Source: a candidate division WOR-1 bacterium RIFOXYB2_FULL_46_45 (GTDB lineage Bacteria; Margulisbacteria; WOR-1; XYC2-FULL-46-14). From it: a stretch of DNA of 64,000 bases. Under the pieces are notes generated by a model that was not told where the DNA came from, searched no databases, and was given only the letters and a program-made list of their open reading frames with translations. Made by a program: the position numbers and the translations under genes. The DNA lies in assembly GCA_001771585.1 (NCBI GenBank), contig MEUE01000001.1, positions 124,001-188,000 on the forward strand, written 5' to 3'. Shown here one piece after another: positions 25,596-34,994 of the stretch. Each line of letters begins with the position of its first letter. Position 1 is the stretch's first letter.

Positions 25596-26159
25596 TTATA
25601 TGCCGGCTCTGCGCAAACTACAATTAACATTTGTGCTCATCCCACCCCCCCAATACCCATCCGCCAATTTATCCGCCAGGTTTAGAGATCGAAAACCGTT
25701 CAATCTCTCCCCGCTTTTACCGACAAGAACCAGGGAATCCTTGTTTTTTATCTCGCCAACACCAAAAACCCTCTCATAATCAAACCCCTTCAATGCCAGC
25801 TCGATAATATCGGCCAAATCATCGTTACCCAAAACAATGAATTTACGCTGCCCCCGGTTATACTCTTCCAAAACAATTCTCGCGATCTCTTCTTTGACTT
25901 TTTTGACCAAATCAACCGTCTTTAACATGTAGTTATAGGTTTTTTTGGCTTTTTCGGAAAATCCCTTGGGGGTTACCATGTATTCAACTTTTTTGGGAGT
26001 CAACCCACCGGTCTTGATCGCACCGCGGCGAATTAAGCGTCTTATGATAATATTGACCGCGCCCAGCGATAGATTGGTCTTTTCGGAAAGCTCCCGCTGG
26101 GTCTGCCGCCCTTTTTTGGATATTTCTTCTATGATTTTCAGCTCGTTCTCGTTTGGCAT
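25596..26159 (-). CDS. winged-helix (MarR-like) transcription regulator
   Basis: 187 residues. Residues 4-65 form a winged helix-turn-helix: KIIEEISKKGRQTQRELSE, LSLGAVNIIIRRLIRRGAIK, then a wing. The rest (VLGNDDLADIIELALKGFDYE, FGVGEIKNKDSLVLVG) resembles a small alpha/beta nucleotide- or sugar-sensing domain. I choose the ATG at 26159 (MPNENELK); the frame can be extended to a TTG at 26174, but that would start inside the operator. It is the first gene of the 26159-20193 unit, and a 19-base palindrome overlaps its own promoter, so it likely represses itself and the flippase-glycosyltransferase genes. Confidence 0.85.
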   Translation of the reverse strand: MPNENELKIIEEISKKGRQTQRELSEKTNLSLGAVNIIIRRLIRRGAIKTGGLTPKKVEYMVTPKGFSEKAKKTYNYMLKTVDLVKKVKEEIARIVLEEYNRGQRKFIVLGNDDLADIIELALKGFDYERVFGVGEIKNKDSLVLVGKSGERLNGFRSLNLADKLADGYWGGGMSTNVNCSLRRAGI

Positions 26160-26173
26160 GATATGTTCAAACA

Positions 26174-26197
26174 ATGTTCAATATATGAACATTATAG
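26174..26197 (-). promoter_or_regulatory. promoter and palindromic operator of the winged-helix gene
   Basis: Perfect palindrome ATGTTCA-ATATA-TGAACAT (26174-26192), with a TATAAT -10 box (26191-26196, minus strand) touching its upstream edge and an extra TGTTCA half-site at 26165-26170. A repressor bound here would cover the transcription start. No Shine-Dalgarno is visible before the ATG. Confidence 0.7.
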
Positions 26198-26215
26198 CGC
26201 AAAAGAAGGGAAGGG

Positions 26216-27496
26216 TCAAGGAGTTTTTTCTGTTTCAACGGCCAAACCAACGCATAAAACAACAATCGGCACAAAATGAAGGGCCGTCCGGTTAAAGGTC
26301 ACGCTTGCCCCACTGAGCCACACATACATCTCCGTAAACAAAAAGACCATAAATATCGACAAGACCGCGGAAAAGAGCAATAAGTACAAATATTTCAAAT
26401 CTGTCCCAAATATCCGGCGGATAAAGATAAGCGAAACAATCAGCAGCGCAAACCAGGCCAGGTTCCAATTCCCTTCAAACAAAAGTTTGTTGTAAAATGT
26501 CTGCAAAATAAATCCAAATCGGCCGGCGATAACATCAAGAGTATACGGCACATCGGGAATTATCTTATTTCCGGAAGGAGGACGATAAATAATCCGGCAT
26601 AAAACCCAAGGCAGGATAATCGCGAATAAAACGCCAAGTGAACCAAAAAAATCCTTCTTTTTTTTCTTTTTTTTCCAAAAATAATATCCCAAAACCAGCA
26701 AGTAGCCAGTAAGATAAAAGGCCCCCTCGGTCTTCACCAGCGCCATCAGGCCGGCAAAAAGAAGCGAAAGGGGCAATAGGCCGACATATAAACAGGCCGC
26801 CGTGAAATAATAAAAGACCGCCATTGTAAAATCGGCATAAGAAATCGTGGCGTGATAAGCCAGAAGAGGAAGCGTCGCCAAGAAAAAAACAAAAAAGATC
26901 GAATGGGCGGGCTTTTTGTTCCTCCTTAAAACAAAATAAAAACTGGCAAGCATGCATAAAAAGTAGAGCGGATAAGTAATCTTGTACACCTGATCATCCC
27001 ACCCCCCGCCCACTATCGAAAACCAGGCGGAAAACAACGGAACATGCAGGGGATAATCATTGCCAAAAAAATTAACCGGAAGACGCTCATAAAATATGAT
27101 TTTAGCCCGTTGGATCCAATTTCCCGCCGCATCCCAAGTATAAACCGGCTTGAGCATCGATTCAGAAAAGACAAAAAACACCTGCAGTGTCACCAATGCG
27201 ATTAATACCCAAAAGATCCAATCCTTCGGCCAACCAAGCCTAAAGTTAAAAAACAGCCGCTTACGGTTAAGCAGCATAGAAATAATTATGAAAATTAACA
27301 GAAAAATAATTATCAATGAACGTTCCAATGGGATTTTTAACGCAATAAATAGAGTCATAAGTACAGTAAGAAAACCGCTTCCCAGTACAAAGGATATCGC
27401 GGCGCTTTCCAAAAGATTAATCTCCTCTTTTTTACACAAAAACAAGATCAGTGAATACCCGAGCATAAACGGCAAAAGTAACGCCAAAAAAATCAT
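26216..27496 (-). CDS. GT-C (PMT/ArnT-like) polytopic glycosyltransferase, module copy 2
   Basis: 426 residues, about eleven spans. It parallels the protein at 18915-20213: KPVYTWDAAGNWIQRA is the first-loop acidic motif, then YPLHVPLFSAWF, YHATISYADFTMAVFYY and LVKTEGAFYL match the same order of motifs. Expected to use a polyprenyl-phosphate sugar on the periplasmic side. The start overlaps the accessory gene by 4 bases (ATGA). A run of lysines (KKKKKK) sits in one cytoplasmic loop. It ends about 20 bases before the regulator's promoter, so it is the last gene of the long minus-strand run that begins at recG. Confidence 0.8.
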   Translation of the reverse strand: MIFLALLLPFMLGYSLILFLCKKEEINLLESAAISFVLGSGFLTVLMTLFIALKIPLERSLIIIFLLIFIIISMLLNRKRLFFNFRLGWPKDWIFWVLIALVTLQVFFVFSESMLKPVYTWDAAGNWIQRAKIIFYERLPVNFFGNDYPLHVPLFSAWFSIVGGGWDDQVYKITYPLYFLCMLASFYFVLRRNKKPAHSIFFVFFLATLPLLAYHATISYADFTMAVFYYFTAACLYVGLLPLSLLFAGLMALVKTEGAFYLTGYLLVLGYYFWKKKKKKKDFFGSLGVLFAIILPWVLCRIIYRPPSGNKIIPDVPYTLDVIAGRFGFILQTFYNKLLFEGNWNLAWFALLIVSLIFIRRIFGTDLKYLYLLLFSAVLSIFMVFLFTEMYVWLSGASVTFNRTALHFVPIVVLCVGLAVETEKTP

Positions 27497-28488
27497 TTTA
27501 TCCTCTCCAAAATATAGGCCTCCCGGCTAAATTCGGCGAAATTCCTAAATTTCCCTTCCGGTTTAATGTCCTGATAAACAATAACATATTTTGCTTGCGG
27601 TTTAACAATCAGCGGAACCAGATAATACGGCCCTTTCATCTTTAAAAAATCGGTCGGCGCCCAGGAAACGTTTGAAGGAACCATCAGTTCAACATATTTT
27701 TCCCCCTTCAGTTTCTCCCCGCACCACTTCAAAAACTGGTAATAATCCCCTCCAGTCAATTGAATATGTTTCTGCTCCAAGCTTTTTCCAAAAAAATCCT
27801 GATAATCCCGATAAACCACCCGATAATTGTCGTACATGAATTTTAGCGACAGGATAACCCACCCTGCCATAACCAGGACCAAGGCTCCTTTTCCCGCCTT
27901 CTTCCATTGCCCTTTCCATATCCAAAAAGGGAGCGAAAGAATGAAAAGCGCTATGGCACCGATATAAACAAATTGGTTAAACGGTTTTCCAAAAAGCGTC
28001 GCCGGCATAATTATAAAACAGGTTCCAAGATTCGGCATTCTGAAATAAAAAAACTCCTGCCAGGCAGCAATTGCAATCAAATAAGGATTGGCCGGCTGGA
28101 CTTTGATATAAGAAATTTCCGTGCCGGGAGGATAAGATAAAAGGACCTGGCGGATCGAACCGCGCCAGTAGGGATGCGTTTTCATGTTCAAAAAACAACT
28201 GCCATACCTATCGCCTCTCCCCGTATTAAACGGCAAGCTCAATCCCCGCTCAAACGACTGAAATTCAAAAGGCATAAAAAAGAAGCGGCATTCGTCATAA
28301 CTTCTTGTAGTCTTCAACTTAATTTCAACAATCGAATCAATATCCGCATCAATATAATCGTAGATTGGCGTGGCCGAAATGCCTTCTTTGGACAACAGCT
28401 CGCTTCTCCCCCACTCTTTGGCAAAAGCGCCGCCGGCCAAAAGCAAAATAAAAAGAAAAAAGAAACTAAATGCTCTTTTCATAAACAA
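27493..28488 (-). CDS. membrane-anchored accessory protein of a GT-C module (copy 2)
   Basis: 331 residues: signal peptide ([17 protein letters not shown]), extracytoplasmic beta-rich domain to about residue 165, two membrane spans (YIGAIALFILSLPFWIW and ALVLVMAGWVILSL) and a C-terminal domain with GDYYQFLKWCGEKLKGEKY and YYLVPLIV. Equivalent motifs and order occur in the protein at 17974-18924. Both copies stand directly before, and overlap, a GT-C gene. Function is not known; the constant pairing suggests an obligatory partner. This copy lacks the palindrome-derived loop seen in copy 1. It overlaps the GT gene upstream by 23 bases. Confidence 0.75.
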   Translation of the reverse strand: MFMKRAFSFFFLFILLLAGGAFAKEWGRSELLSKEGISATPIYDYIDADIDSIVEIKLKTTRSYDECRFFFMPFEFQSFERGLSLPFNTGRGDRYGSCFLNMKTHPYWRGSIRQVLLSYPPGTEISYIKVQPANPYLIAIAAWQEFFYFRMPNLGTCFIIMPATLFGKPFNQFVYIGAIALFILSLPFWIWKGQWKKAGKGALVLVMAGWVILSLKFMYDNYRVVYRDYQDFFGKSLEQKHIQLTGGDYYQFLKWCGEKLKGEKYVELMVPSNVSWAPTDFLKMKGPYYLVPLIVKPQAKYVIVYQDIKPEGKFRNFAEFSREAYILERIK

Positions 28489-29995
28489 TTGCCCTAAGAT
28501 ACAGGTTGGAAAACTCCTTCTTCTCGTACAATTTTACCTGCCCCCGCCGTTCCGCTTCTTTTAAAAAAGCGTTCCATCGGCCAAGCTGGGGGATGCGCTC
28601 CTCATGTTCAAACTCCCAAAAATACGGGAATTTTTTATCCAAAATTTCAATGGTTATAAAATAGCGGCTTTTTAGAAAATTGGGGTCCTGGGTCATATAT
28701 GAGGAATAAAAATTAAACCGATCGTAAAAATGGAAAGTCATGGTGTAGGGAGTAAAATAGTTGCTCTGGAAAGCACAGGAAACGGAAGAACCGGGAGGGA
28801 TAACATCGTAAAAAAAGTTTAAGACATCCTCCAAATTACTGATTTTATTTTCCTGAAAAGGGGGCTTTATAACATAATCGTCGTTATGGGCGTACTTAAA
28901 CGCTCCGGGCGAAAAAAATATCACCCCACACACCCCAAGAACCGGCAAAAGACCGTATAAAACCTTTTTCGGCTTTATAAAATCGTTTAACAATGTAAAA
29001 AACAAAATATAAAGTAACGGTATAAATAAAGAGATGTAGCGGATTTCCTGGTGCTTGATAATGGCGGAGAGGATCAACGGAACCGCCACAAAAACCGTAA
29101 GCATTCTGATTGTCTTGTCTTTCCAGTTTAATATTCCGTAAATAATCCCCAGGAATAAAAACCATCCCAAAAAAGGAGAAAAGCTGTAATACTTCACTAT
29201 ACCCAAAGGATAGTAGGTGATCTTATCCCACAAAGTTACCGTCCCACCGTGTGACCAGGCCGCCGTTCCCCAGGCGTAAAACATCATCCCGATTTTCTTG
29301 TCGGTTGGAGGAATCAAAAACCAAAGAGCAACTACCGCGAAAAAACCGGCAAAAAGCAATCCGTATTTCACCCACAACCTTTCCAGTATCCCAAACACAA
29401 AAACCGCAAAGCCAAAAACAACCGCGTATTGGTACTTTACTATAAAAAGAAACCCCAAAAGCAGGCCGGACAAAAAATACGAAAGGTTCCGGTCTTTTTT
29501 CACGGAATGAAGAAAGAAAAAAAAGAACAGCAGGGAAAAAAAGGCGCTCAACGCCTCAATCATGCACTCCGTCCCCTGTTTCAAAAAAGCGGAAGAAATT
29601 AAGACCAAAAAGGAAGAAGAAATCCCGACTAAAACTCCGTTCTCGCGATTAATTTTTACCGCAATTAAATAAGTCAGAAGCGCAATTCCCAAAAACGGCA
29701 GCAAACTGAAGCTTCTCGCAGAAACATAGCTTGGCCCGAAGATCAAAAACCATGCCCCCAAAAACCAGGAATGCACCGGCGGCCAAAGTGCTTGCTTGTT
29801 GGTGTCAAACCAAAATTGTTCCCAGTTTAAGTTTTTCAGGTCGGAAAATATTTGCAGGCCGTACAAAGCATGATGCGATTCATCCCAGTAAAATATATCC
29901 CGTGGGATAACCAGGTAATAATACGCCCAGATGGAAACAACTATTCCCAAAATGAGAATAACAATCAGCCCAAGAAGGTTTTTACGGTCCTGCAT
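28466..29995 (-). CDS. GT39/GT83-like membrane glycosyltransferase (ArnT/PMT_2 type)
   Basis: 509 residues with about ten membrane spans. The first external loop has the catalytic acidic pair [17 protein letters not shown], and [18 protein letters not shown] follows, both typical of dolichyl/undecaprenyl-phosphate-sugar transferases such as ArnT. The C-terminal soluble domain (residues 400-509) would lie in the periplasm. I choose the ATG at 29995 (MQDRKNLLG); the frame reaches further upstream but that part overlaps the decarboxylase more deeply. With the chosen start it overlaps that gene by 31 bases. Sugar and acceptor cannot be told from sequence. Confidence 0.85.
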   Translation of the reverse strand: MQDRKNLLGLIVILILGIVVSIWAYYYLVIPRDIFYWDESHHALYGLQIFSDLKNLNWEQFWFDTNKQALWPPVHSWFLGAWFLIFGPSYVSARSFSLLPFLGIALLTYLIAVKINRENGVLVGISSSFLVLISSAFLKQGTECMIEALSAFFSLLFFFFFLHSVKKDRNLSYFLSGLLLGFLFIVKYQYAVVFGFAVFVFGILERLWVKYGLLFAGFFAVVALWFLIPPTDKKIGMMFYAWGTAAWSHGGTVTLWDKITYYPLGIVKYYSFSPFLGWFLFLGIIYGILNWKDKTIRMLTVFVAVPLILSAIIKHQEIRYISLFIPLLYILFFTLLNDFIKPKKVLYGLLPVLGVCGVIFFSPGAFKYAHNDDYVIKPPFQENKISNLEDVLNFFYDVIPPGSSVSCAFQSNYFTPYTMTFHFYDRFNFYSSYMTQDPNFLKSRYFITIEILDKKFPYFWEFEHEERIPQLGRWNAFLKEAERRGQVKLYEKKEFSNLYLRAIVYEKSI

Positions 29996-30885
29996 AGCCC
30001 CTCTTCCAATTGAATCTTCGGCTCCCATTTCAAGAGTCTCTTCGCTTTTGAGATGTCGGGCTTGCGCTGCTTCGGATCATCTTGTGGAAGTGAACGGTGA
30101 ACGGTGAATGATGAATGAAAAGACCTCATAACAAGTTTCGCCAATTCATTAATTGTAAATTCATGCGGATTGCCAAGATTGATCGGATCATGGTGGTTCG
30201 ATTGCATTACCCTGTAAATTCCCTCAACCAGATCGCTAACATAGCAAAAACTGCGGGTTTGGGTCCCCTTGCCATATATAGTAAGCGGTTTTCCGGCCAG
30301 AGCCTGGGTGATAAAATTCGGCACTACCCTGCCGTCATTCTTCCTCATCCTCGGCCCATAAGTATTAAAAATACGGATAATTCTGGTATCAAGTTTGTGC
30401 ATCCTATGATACGCCATCGTGATCGCTTCGGCAAAACGTTTTGATTCGTCATAGCACGACCGCGGCCCAACCGGATTGACATTTCCCCAATAACTCTCTT
30501 TTTGGGGAGAAAGAAGAGGATCTCCGTAAACTTCCGAAGTTGATGCCAAAAGGAATTTCGCTTTTTTTGCTTTAGCAATACCTAAAGCATTATGCGTTCC
30601 CAATGCCCCCACCTTTAATGTTTGTATCGGCAGATCGGCATAGTCGACCGGACTGGCGGGAGAGGCAAAATGAAGAATAAAATCGATCTTCCCCGGGATC
30701 GTTATTGGTTTTGAAATATCGTGTTTTATAAACTTAAACTTTTTGTTTTTCAGGTTATGCTTAATGTTGTCTTTTGACCCTGTGATCAGATTATCTAAAC
30801 AAATAACGTTAAATCCTTTATCCAATAAAAAATCACACAGGTGCGAACCGATAAACCCTGCCCCACCGGTAACCAAAATCCTCAT
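29965..30885 (-). CDS. uxs: UDP-glucuronate decarboxylase (UDP-xylose synthase)
   Basis: 306-residue extended SDR enzyme that converts UDP-glucuronate to UDP-xylose. Visible motifs: cofactor site [37 protein letters not shown] (the ASPASP loop is diagnostic), [10 protein letters not shown], catalytic Y-x3-K in [14 protein letters not shown], and [18 protein letters not shown]. Residues 256-265 ([11 protein letters not shown]) are encoded by an inserted tandem repeat in a place where the family has a different short helix. It overlaps the UDP-glucose dehydrogenase gene by 4 bases; together they supply UDP-pentose from UDP-glucose. Confidence 0.94.
   Translation of the reverse strand: MRILVTGGAGFIGSHLCDFLLDKGFNVICLDNLITGSKDNIKHNLKNKKFKFIKHDISKPITIPGKIDFILHFASPASPVDYADLPIQTLKVGALGTHNALGIAKAKKAKFLLASTSEVYGDPLLSPQKESYWGNVNPVGPRSCYDESKRFAEAITMAYHRMHKLDTRIIRIFNTYGPRMRKNDGRVVPNFITQALAGKPLTIYGKGTQTRSFCYVSDLVEGIYRVMQSNHHDPINLGNPHEFTINELAKLVMRSFHSSFTVHRSLPQDDPKQRKPDISKAKRLLKWEPKIQLEEGLCRTVKTFLG
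30090..30118. repeat. short tandem repeat inside uxs (GTGAACG units)
   Basis: Four degenerate 7-base units of GTGAACG/ATGAATG type in frame in the decarboxylase gene. Confidence 0.7.
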
Positions 30886-32153
30886 CGTCCTACTCCGTAG
30901 TATTCAATGCCGACCTCCGCCATCCGCTTTTTGTCGTAAATATTCCGCCCGTCAAAAACAATCGCGTTCGGAGCCAGTTTCTTTACCCGCTCAAAATCGA
31001 GCTCCCGAAATTCATTCCATTCGGTCGCAAAAACGATCGCCTCCACCCCTTTGACCGCATCGTACGGATTGGTAAATTCGGAGAGCTTTGAGACCGGATC
31101 GTATACCGCAACTTTTGCTTTTGCTTTCTTAAGGGCGGCGACAACTTTTAATGACGGCGCGTCTCTCAAATCGTCGGTCTCCGGCTTAAAGGCCAGACCC
31201 AACACCGCGATCTTTTTATTTTTTAAATTACCCAAACGCTTATGGATCTTTTTTATAAAAAGATTGATCTGATTATTATTCACCGCTCCGGCGGCGTTTA
31301 AAATCTTTGGTTCATAGCCCGACTTTTTGGCCAGATGGATAAGAGCCGAAACGTCTTTGGGGAAGCAGGAGCCCCCGTAGCCCAGTCCGGGATTCAAAAA
31401 CTGCCCGCCGATCCTTTTGTCCAACCCCATTCCATAGGCGACTTCGGTCACATCGGAACCGACTTTCTCACAAATATTTGCGATCTCGTTTATGAAAGAG
31501 ATCTTGGTCGCAAGAAATGAATTGGACGCGTACTTAATAAGTTCGGCGCTTTTGACCGAGGTAAAAATAATATGAGCATTGAGCGGACGGTAAAGTTCGG
31601 TTATAAGATTGAAGGCGCGGTTGTTGGATGCCCCGATTACAATCCGGTCCGGATGCATAAAATCGGAGATGGCCGATCCCTCCCGTAAAAATTCCGGATT
31701 GGAGACGACCGAAAAGAGCTCATCATCCACCCCTTCTTCCAAAAGTATCTTTGTGACGATGTCACCCATCCCGACAGGGACAGTGCTCTTGTTTACAATT
31801 ACCTTAAAACCGTCTTTCTTCATCATTGCCAGAGCGATTCCTTCTGCCACCGCACGGACGGCCGAAACATCCGCCTCGCCGTCTTTTTTCGGCGGAGTCC
31901 CGACCGCGATAAAGACAACTTCCGACGCGATAACCGCAAAAGATAAATCGGAAGAGAAAGAGAGGCGTTTTGCTTTTTGGTTCTTTTTGACCAGCTCAGG
32001 CAACCCCGGCTCGTAAAAAGGGACAATCGCTTTTTTTAGTGAGGAGATTCGCTTTTTGTCTTTGTCGACACAGATAACCTCATGCCCCAAATTGGCCAGG
32101 CAGGCGCCGGTCACCAAACCAACGTATCCCGATCCGACTACCGCTATTTTCAT
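30882..32153 (-). CDS. ugd: UDP-glucose 6-dehydrogenase
   Basis: 423 residues, normal length. Oxidises UDP-glucose to UDP-glucuronate with two NAD+. N-terminal Rossmann motif [41 protein letters not shown], the catalytic cysteine in [14 protein letters not shown], and the C-terminal UDP-binding domain with [19 protein letters not shown] are all intact. Product feeds the decarboxylase encoded directly downstream (4-base overlap). Upstream it overlaps rfbB by 4 bases. Cytoplasmic enzyme, part of the sugar-nucleotide block 33894-29965. Confidence 0.97.
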   Translation of the reverse strand: MKIAVVGSGYVGLVTGACLANLGHEVICVDKDKKRISSLKKAIVPFYEPGLPELVKKNQKAKRLSFSSDLSFAVIASEVVFIAVGTPPKKDGEADVSAVRAVAEGIALAMMKKDGFKVIVNKSTVPVGMGDIVTKILLEEGVDDELFSVVSNPEFLREGSAISDFMHPDRIVIGASNNRAFNLITELYRPLNAHIIFTSVKSAELIKYASNSFLATKISFINEIANICEKVGSDVTEVAYGMGLDKRIGGQFLNPGLGYGGSCFPKDVSALIHLAKKSGYEPKILNAAGAVNNNQINLFIKKIHKRLGNLKNKKIAVLGLAFKPETDDLRDAPSLKVVAALKKAKAKVAVYDPVSKLSEFTNPYDAVKGVEAIVFATEWNEFRELDFERVKKLAPNAIVFDGRNIYDKKRMAEVGIEYYGVGR

Positions 32154-33163
32154 TGTCTTGTCTTATACCAGCTTTCTTTAAAACTTTGGAAGGACTTTTG
32201 TTTTTTTATGATCTTCTCCCACCATTTCCGGTGGTTAATATACCAGTCGATCGTGTCGTTCAAATCTTTTTCGAAATCAAGTGAAGGTTTCCAACCGAGC
32301 TTTTTTACTTTTGACGAATCGAGAGAATAACGGCGGTCGTGCCCGGGCCGGTCGGTTACAAACTTGAGCAGATCGGTTGACTTCCCCAGTTTCCTTAAAA
32401 TCGCTTTGGCAATTTTGATATTCTCAACTTCAACCGCCCCCCCGATGTTATAAACCTCCCCGTCTTTCCCCCTGCGCAAAACCGCGTCGATCGCGCGGCA
32501 ATTGTCGACCACCTGTAGCCAGTTGCGGACATTTTTTCCGTCGCCGTAGAGCGGCAATTTTTGGTCATAAATGGCCTGCGTGATAAAAAATGGAATAATT
32601 TTTTCGGGATACTGGTAGGGACCAAAGTTGTTGGACGAGCGGGTGATGATTACCGGGGTCCCATAAGTTTTAAAATAAGAACGGACCAAAAGGTCCCCCC
32701 CGGCTTTGGAAGAAGAATACGGACTGTTGGGAGCAATCGGACTTTTTTCGGTAAAAGAGCCCTTGGCAATGCTCCCGTAAACTTCGTCGGTTGAAATCTG
32801 GATGTATCTTTTTATGTTAAACTTCCGTACCACCTCAAGCAGGATATGCGTCCCCATGATATCGGTCTTGATAAAGGCCTCCGGATCAAGGATCGAGCGG
32901 TCAACGTGCGTTTCGGCGGCAAAATTGACGATGGCGTCAAGCCCCTCTCCTGCCAATTTTTCGACAATATTTTTATTCCCGATATCCCCTTTAATAAACC
33001 GGTAGCGGGGATTTTCGTTGATATCTTTTAAATTGTCGAGATTTCCGGCATAGGTCAATTTATCCAAATTGACCACTTCAAGTTCCGGATAGGTGGTTAC
33101 AAGATAACGGACAAAATTGGAACCGATAAAACCGGCGCCACCGGTCACCAGGATCTTCTTCAT
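32150..33163 (-). CDS. rfbB: dTDP-glucose 4,6-dehydratase
   Basis: 337-residue extended SDR enzyme, second step of dTDP-rhamnose (and other deoxysugar) synthesis. Motifs: [39 protein letters not shown], catalytic Y-x3-K in SPYSSSKAGGDLL, RSSNNFGPYQYPEK and NWLQVVDNCRAID. All diagnostic residues of RfbB are seen. It overlaps the thymidylyltransferase upstream by 4 bases. The reductase of the pathway is encoded separately at 16541-17392. Confidence 0.97.
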   Translation of the reverse strand: MKKILVTGGAGFIGSNFVRYLVTTYPELEVVNLDKLTYAGNLDNLKDINENPRYRFIKGDIGNKNIVEKLAGEGLDAIVNFAAETHVDRSILDPEAFIKTDIMGTHILLEVVRKFNIKRYIQISTDEVYGSIAKGSFTEKSPIAPNSPYSSSKAGGDLLVRSYFKTYGTPVIITRSSNNFGPYQYPEKIIPFFITQAIYDQKLPLYGDGKNVRNWLQVVDNCRAIDAVLRRGKDGEVYNIGGAVEVENIKIAKAILRKLGKSTDLLKFVTDRPGHDRRYSLDSSKVKKLGWKPSLDFEKDLNDTIDWYINHRKWWEKIIKKQKSFQSFKESWYKTRQ

Positions 33164-33894
33164 ATTCTGACTTTACCCTCCACCATCAACCCGGCCCGCT
33201 CCAGCGATTCAAAAGTCCCGGCATCGGACCAGAAGCCGCTTAAAAGATCGTAGGAAAGCGTCCCTTTGGAGAGATAAACCCGGTTGACATCCGAAATTTC
33301 AAGCTCTCCCCTCCCCGACGGCTTAAGTTTTTTGACAATTTCAAAGACCCGGTTGTCGTAAAAATAAATCCCGGTAACCGCGAAATTGCTCTTCGGTTTT
33401 TTGGGTTTCTCTTCGATCGAGACAATCTTTTTTCCTTTAAACTCGGCCACACCAAAACGGTGCGGATCGGAAACCTCTTTAAGAAGGATCATCGCTCCGC
33501 TTTTCTGCTTTAAAAACGAATCGGCAAAAGCGGAAATTTCATCCTGAAAAACATTGTCCCCCAAAACGACGCAAAGCGGATCGTCCCCGCAAAATTCTTC
33601 AGCCAGTGCCAGCGCCTGGGCAATCCCCCCCGCCTCATCCTGGACCTTGTAAGTGAATTTACAATTAAAATCCTTCCCGCTCCCCAGCAGAGTTACAATA
33701 TCTCCCATGTGTTCAACCCCGGTGACGATTAGGATTTTTGTGATCCCCGCCGCTACCAGCTTCTCAATCGGATGGAAGATCATCGGTTTGCGGCCAACCG
33801 GAAGCAAATGCTTATTCGTCACCTTGGTCAACGGACGGAGCCGGGAACCGGTACCTCCGGCCAAAATTACCCCTTTGATCTGTTTTTTACTCAC
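33160..33894 (-). CDS. rfbA: glucose-1-phosphate thymidylyltransferase-like nucleotidyltransferase
   Basis: 244 residues. Activates glucose-1-phosphate with dTTP, the first step to dTDP-sugars. Signature VILAGGTGSRLRPLTKVTNK (first lines of the pyrophosphorylase loop), LLPVGRKPMIFHPIE, VVLGDNVF (metal-binding Asp) and SIEEKPKKPKSNFAVTGIYFYD fit the RmlA family. It is shorter than the common 290-residue RmlA and matches the short form without the C-terminal extension. Placement directly before rfbB (4-base overlap) supports the assignment; a different NTP or sugar cannot be fully excluded. Overlaps rph by 8 bases. Confidence 0.9.
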   Translation of the reverse strand: MSKKQIKGVILAGGTGSRLRPLTKVTNKHLLPVGRKPMIFHPIEKLVAAGITKILIVTGVEHMGDIVTLLGSGKDFNCKFTYKVQDEAGGIAQALALAEEFCGDDPLCVVLGDNVFQDEISAFADSFLKQKSGAMILLKEVSDPHRFGVAEFKGKKIVSIEEKPKKPKSNFAVTGIYFYDNRVFEIVKKLKPSGRGELEISDVNRVYLSKGTLSYDLLSGFWSDAGTFESLERAGLMVEGKVRI

Positions 33895-34603
33895 CTAAAA
33901 TCTCCTTTTGTATCGCGACCAGCTTCATCACCGCTTCGCGTCCCTTTGAAACCAACGAATTCAAGACCTCTTGCGGAAAAGGGATCCCCTCCGCCGTCGC
34001 CTGGACCTCGATAAAATTCCCCTTGCCGTCCAAAATCAAGTTCATGTCGACTTCAGCCTGGGAATCCTCCGAATAATTTAAGTCTACCAGCTCATAGCCG
34101 GCCACTTTTCCGACACTGATCGCGGCGACATACTCCAAGATCGGGTCGGCTTTGATTTTTCGTTCTTTAAGAAATTTCCTGACCGCCAGCTTCAAGGCGA
34201 CAAAAGAACCGGTGATCGCGGCACAGCGGGTCCCGCCGTCGGCCTGCAGGACATCGGCATCCATAATAATAGTTTTTTCTCCCATCTTATTCAGATCGCA
34301 GACGGCCCGCAATGAGCGTCCGATTAAACGCTGGATCTCCTGCGAACGGCCGGAAACTTTTCCGGCCGAATCTCTTCTGATTCGGTTTTGCGACGAGCCG
34401 GGGAGCATGGCATATTCCGCGGTTAGCCAGCCGCTGCCGGTATCTTTTTTGTGGGGAGGAACACGGTCTTCAAGAAAGGCGGAGCAAATTACCTTGGTGT
34501 CGCCGCATTCAATCAGAGCCGACCCGTCGGCATATTTTAAAAAGTTGGGGGTGATGGTGATCTTCCTGAACTCCCCATTTTTCCTGCCGTCAGACCGGTT
34601 CAT
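33887..34603 (-). CDS. rph: ribonuclease PH
   Basis: 238-residue phosphorolytic 3'-exonuclease that trims tRNA 3' ends. Typical features: RKITITPNFLKYADGSALIECGDTKVIC (in parts), ENRIRRDS-like SQNRIRRDSAGKVSGRSQEI, RSLRAVCDLNKMGEKTIIMDADVLQADGGTR around the phosphate-binding and active sites, and GYELVDLNYSEDSQAEVDMNL near the C terminus. Length normal. It overlaps the coiled-coil gene upstream by 14 bases and rfbA downstream by 8, so a housekeeping RNA gene is embedded in a unit that runs from recG into polysaccharide genes. Confidence 0.96.
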   Translation of the reverse strand: MNRSDGRKNGEFRKITITPNFLKYADGSALIECGDTKVICSAFLEDRVPPHKKDTGSGWLTAEYAMLPGSSQNRIRRDSAGKVSGRSQEIQRLIGRSLRAVCDLNKMGEKTIIMDADVLQADGGTRCAAITGSFVALKLAVRKFLKERKIKADPILEYVAAISVGKVAGYELVDLNYSEDSQAEVDMNLILDGKGNFIEVQATAEGIPFPQEVLNSLVSKGREAVMKLVAIQKEILGE

Positions 34604-34994
34604 TTACTTTTCCTTCGGTTTTTACCCCGACCGTTTGCGAGAGCCGCATTCGGCCGGCTTTGAGCGTGCGCAAAATTCTGGTGGCGGAAAGCTCCAGGTT
34701 GGAGAGGACCTCATCCGCATAGCGGTCGGCTCCGGCACGAACTTCTTTCGCCATCGTGTAGGCCTCTTTCAAAATATCGGCCGCTTTGGCCGAATCGTCT
34801 TTGGGTTCCTCTTTTTCAACTCTTTCGACAATTTTTTCGGGAGCTTTAACCTGCTCTTCCTGGATCGTAACCCGCATTTTGTCAATCAGGCAAAGAAGCT
34901 CCTCTTCATTTAATAGGGTCTTCTTTGTCAAAGGAACCTTAAACCCTTCCATAATCATTGATTCCAGGGCATCAAGCAGTCCAAGTATTTTCAT
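34590..34994 (-). CDS. small coiled-coil protein (DivIVA/ATPase-subunit-like)
   Basis: 134 residues, hydrophilic and mostly helical. N-terminal ILGLLDALESMIMEGFKVPL followed by LLNEEELLCLIDKMRVTIQEE resembles small proteins often annotated as DivIVA-like or ATP-synthase-like and found beside coaD and rsmD in other bacteria. The central acidic linker (KIVERVEKEEPKDDS) leads to a helical tail with regularly spaced Ala/Glu. No catalytic motif. It lies between coaD and rph with 4- and 14-base overlaps. Role unknown. Confidence 0.75.
   Translation of the reverse strand: MKILGLLDALESMIMEGFKVPLTKKTLLNEEELLCLIDKMRVTIQEEQVKAPEKIVERVEKEEPKDDSAKAADILKEAYTMAKEVRAGADRYADEVLSNLELSATRILRTLKAGRMRLSQTVGVKTEGKVNEPV

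Noticed and set aside
26160-26174. TTG start for the winged-helix regulator at 26174
   Set aside because: It would fall in the operator and on top of the likely transcription start; the ATG at 26159 is better.
34152-34913. Plus-strand open frame of 253 codons opposite rph
   Set aside because: rph is certain and its reverse strand is GC-patterned by codon use; no domain in the shadow frame.
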